A stretch of DNA of 8,692 nucleotides, taken from Clostridiales bacterium. Its GTDB lineage: Bacteria > Bacillota > Clostridia > Caldicoprobacterales > DTU083. Of the stretch, positions 6,635-8,692 are shown piece after piece. The stretch is taken from NCBI GenBank assembly GCA_012512335.1, contig JAAZEK010000238.1, forward strand, positions 1 through 8,692. The letters run 5' to 3'. The stretch's first letter is position 1. Each line of letters opens with the position of its first letter. The notes under the pieces were generated by a model that was not told the origin of the DNA, did no database searches, and saw nothing but the letters and a program-made list of their open reading frames with translations. Position numbers and translations under genes: made by a program.

Positions 6635-6648
6635 GTGAACCGATTCAA
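6635..6648. promoter_or_regulatory. Operator palindrome O2 upstream of fucI
   Basis: GTGAACCGATTCAA matches O1 (TTGAACTGGTTCAA) at 11 of 14 positions and keeps the TGAAC/TTCAA half-sites, here around the central CG typical of LacI-family operators. It is followed directly by GTACCAG (6649-6655), a 7-mer also found at 5488-5494 in the regulator's promoter. It lies 126 bases before the fucI start. The remaining intergenic sequence to 6774 shows only the ribosome binding site AGGAGG (6761-6766). Confidence 0.65.
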
Positions 6649-6774
6649 GTACCAGCTAAGCATAGAAATTTTAGTTTTATGGCATTCTGTATTAAGCAAA
6701 CTTTATACCTACAGTTCTCTGCAAATAAATACAGGATGACCAATAAGCATACAAAATAAGAGGAGGAAACACAA

Positions 6775-8580
6775 ATGGCAAACGAAACAAAAACGAACGC
6801 TTACTCCCCAACCAATCGCTATCAGGAAGCACTGCCTAAGATTGGAATCCGTCCTGTAATAGACGGTAGACGGACTGATGCCCTAGAGGTTCAAACGATG
6901 AACATGGCCAAGTCTGCTGCCCAATTCCTTAGCGAGAACCTGCGCTATTCCAACGGACAGCCTGTAGAATGTGTTGTTGCAAGCACAACTATCGCAAACG
7001 TAGAAGAAGCTGCAAAAGCAGCAGAACAATTTAAAAGAGAAGGCGTAGGTGTTTCCATAAGCGTAACACCTTGCTGGTGCTATGGTTCGGAAACCATGGA
7101 TATGGATCCGTTAATTCCAAAAGCAATTTGGGGTTTTAATGGGACAGAGCGCCCTGGTGCTGTATACCTAGCGGCTGTATTGGCAGCTCATGCTCAAAAG
7201 GGTCTCCCAGCCTTTGGCATCTATGGAGGCGAAGTCCAAGATATCGATGATACAAGCATTCCAGAAGATGTCCAGCAAAAGCTTTTACAGTTTTCCAGAG
7301 CAGCAATAGCAGTTGCTACCATGCGTAGTAAATCTTACCTAGCTATGGGAAGCACTTCTATGGGTATTGCTGGATCTATGGTAGACCACAATTTCTTTGA
7401 AAATTACCTTGGTATGCGAGTTGAGCAGATTGACATGTCGGAGTTTATCCGTCGATTAAACTTAGAGCTTTATGACCATGAGGAGTTTGAAAAGGCTATA
7501 GCATGGACCCGAGAAAATTGCATAGAAGGCGAGGACAACAACCCAGAGCAGAAGTCTAGGGAAGAAAAAGATAAGGACTGGGAAACTGTTGTTAAGATGA
7601 CTCTAATAACTAAAGATTTGATGATAGGTAACCCCAAGTTAGCCGAAATGGGATATTCAGAAGCTGCTATGGGTAAAAACGCCATCGCCGCTGGATTCCA
7701 AGGGCAGAGACAGTGGACAGACTTTATGGCAACTGGCGACTTTATGGAGAGCATACTGAATTCTTCCTTTGATTGGAACGGAATTCGGGAAGCATACATC
7801 GTAGCAACAGAAAATGATACCCTTAATGCTGCTAGTATGATCTTCGGCCACCTATTGACTAACACAGCGCAGATATTTGCTGATGTACGCACATATTGGA
7901 GTCCAGAATCTGTTAAAAGGGTTACTGGAAAAGAACTGACAGGACTAGCGCAGAACGGTGTTATTCACCTTATAAATTCTGGTTCATGTACATTGGATGC
8001 TACCGGTGAGCAGGAAATAGATGGCAAGCCTGCTATGAAGCCTTATTGGGAAATCACCCCTGAAGAGGCTGACAAGTGCCTAAAGGCTACCAAGTGGAGG
8101 GCTGCAAGTAAAGGCTATTTCCCAGGAGGCGGATACTCATCTAACTTCCTTACAAAAGGTGGAATGCCCCTGACCATGGTGCGCTTGAATATAGTTAAGG
8201 GTTTAGGGCCAGTCCTGCAAATTGCAGAAGGATATTCAGCTGATTTGGACCCTGAAGTAAACGAAAAACTTGACAATAGAACTGATCCAACATGGCCAAC
8301 TACTTGGTTTGCACCGATTTTAACAGGCGAAGGACCTTTCAAGGATGCCTATTCTGTAATGAACAATTGGGGAGCCAATCATGGTGCCATCAGTTATGGA
8401 CATATTGGCGGTGACATGATTACCTTAGCTGCCATGCTGAGAATTCCTGTTGCTATGCATAATGTACCTGAAGAACGAATCTTCCGACCTGCTGTATGGG
8501 GTGCATTTGGAGCTATGGATCCTCAAGGCGCGGACTATAGAGCCTGTGATACTTATGGCCCGTTATATGGATCAAAGTAA
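6775..8580 (+). CDS. fucI: L-fucose isomerase
   Basis: This 601-residue protein aligns along its whole length with bacterial L-fucose isomerase, a cytoplasmic Mn2+-dependent enzyme that converts L-fucose to L-fuculose and also accepts D-arabinose. Family blocks include PKIGIRPVIDGRR (21-33), TPCWCYGSE (98-106), the GFNGTERPGAVYLAA block (120-134), MGIAGSMVDHNFFE (196-209), and the GFQGQRQWTD (307-316) and NSSFDWNGIRE (329-339) stretches. The metal ligands of the E. coli enzyme (Glu337, Asp361, His528, from memory) correspond to Glu346 in ATEND, Asp370 in FADVRTYW and His536 in NWGANHG, so it should be active. AGGAGG eight bases upstream fixes the start. Compared with E. coli it has about ten extra N-terminal residues and a three-residue deletion after GRR at 31-33. 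Upstream operator O2 suggests control by the adjacent LacI-family protein. Kinase and aldolase genes, if linked, lie beyond the window. Confidence 0.97.
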   Translation: MANETKTNAYSPTNRYQEALPKIGIRPVIDGRRTDALEVQTMNMAKSAAQFLSENLRYSNGQPVECVVASTTIANVEEAAKAAEQFKREGVGVSISVTPCWCYGSETMDMDPLIPKAIWGFNGTERPGAVYLAAVLAAHAQKGLPAFGIYGGEVQDIDDTSIPEDVQQKLLQFSRAAIAVATMRSKSYLAMGSTSMGIAGSMVDHNFFENYLGMRVEQIDMSEFIRRLNLELYDHEEFEKAIAWTRENCIEGEDNNPEQKSREEKDKDWETVVKMTLITKDLMIGNPKLAEMGYSEAAMGKNAIAAGFQGQRQWTDFMATGDFMESILNSSFDWNGIREAYIVATENDTLNAASMIFGHLLTNTAQIFADVRTYWSPESVKRVTGKELTGLAQNGVIHLINSGSCTLDATGEQEIDGKPAMKPYWEITPEEADKCLKATKWRAASKGYFPGGGYSSNFLTKGGMPLTMVRLNIVKGLGPVLQIAEGYSADLDPEVNEKLDNRTDPTWPTTWFAPILTGEGPFKDAYSVMNNWGANHGAISYGHIGGDMITLAAMLRIPVAMHNVPEERIFRPAVWGAFGAMDPQGADYRACDTYGPLYGSK

Positions 8581-8692
8581 CTAGGTAAAAAAAGTGAGTG
8601 GTTCGTTGCTTAGAAAATTATTGAAAGTTTTACTATCGAATAACACATTATTAACTCTCTCATATACTGATAATGTAAGAGTGCAGATAATA
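8581..8692 (+). other. Non-coding tail after fucI
   Basis: These 112 AT-rich bases contain no convincing ORF, terminator hairpin, operator copy or ribosome binding site. TATACT at 8663-8668 resembles a -10 box but has no partner -35. The absence of a visible terminator leaves it open whether fucI is co-transcribed with a downstream gene. Confidence 0.5.

Noticed and set aside
6635..6648. Catabolite-repression (cre) site upstream of fucI
   Set aside because: The spacing between half-sites does not fit the cre consensus, and the close match to O1 points to the local regulator instead.
1..8692. CRISPR arrays, tRNA or rRNA genes, insertion-sequence transposases, phage genes
   Set aside because: No regularly spaced repeats, no tRNA- or rRNA-like stretches and no transposase, integrase or phage proteins were seen on either strand.

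Overview
The window looks like chromosomal DNA from an AT-rich, anaerobic, Gram-positive bacterium of the Clostridia type. This is inferred from four things: strong AGGAGG-type ribosome binding sites, codon use rich in AT-ending codons, a ferredoxin-fused siroheme reductase, and a lipoprotein-type solute-binding protein. No species can be named from the sequence alone. All five complete genes and the one cut-off gene lie on the + strand.

Layout. (1) 1-795 is the 3' part of a siroheme sulfite/nitrite reductase-like protein with two [4Fe-4S] ferredoxin motifs; its start lies before the window. (2) 812-900 is a short palindromic repeat, copy A. (3) 939-2970 holds a solute-binding lipoprotein and a FecCD/BtuC-type permease that overlap by 44 bases. 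Together they form an iron-chelate, heme or corrinoid class ABC importer with no ATPase gene beside them. (4) 3093-5216 encodes a membrane-anchored sensor with PAS, GGDEF and HD-GYP domains. Its cyclase signature is degenerate (GGGEF) and its HD-GYP site is intact, so it probably degrades cyclic-di-GMP. (5) 5222-5442 is copy B of the repeat, inverted relative to copy A and enlarged by 132 bp that fold back on themselves. (6) 5473-6581 is a LacI-family regulator with its own promoter and a perfect 6-2-6 operator. (7) 6635-8580 has a second, closely related operator followed by L-fucose isomerase (fucI). The last 112 bases show no gene.

How the parts fit. The regulator and fucI form a sugar-responsive module. 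The same 14-bp operator type lies just after the regulator's promoter and upstream of fucI, which predicts autoregulation plus control of fucose (or D-arabinose) catabolism; further fuc genes probably follow outside the window. The binding protein and permease form a translationally coupled pair. The reductase and the c-di-GMP protein have no proven functional link to them. The least ordinary signal is the pair of long palindromic repeats. Each sits immediately after a stop codon, they are in opposite orientation, and they bracket the transporter and c-di-GMP genes.
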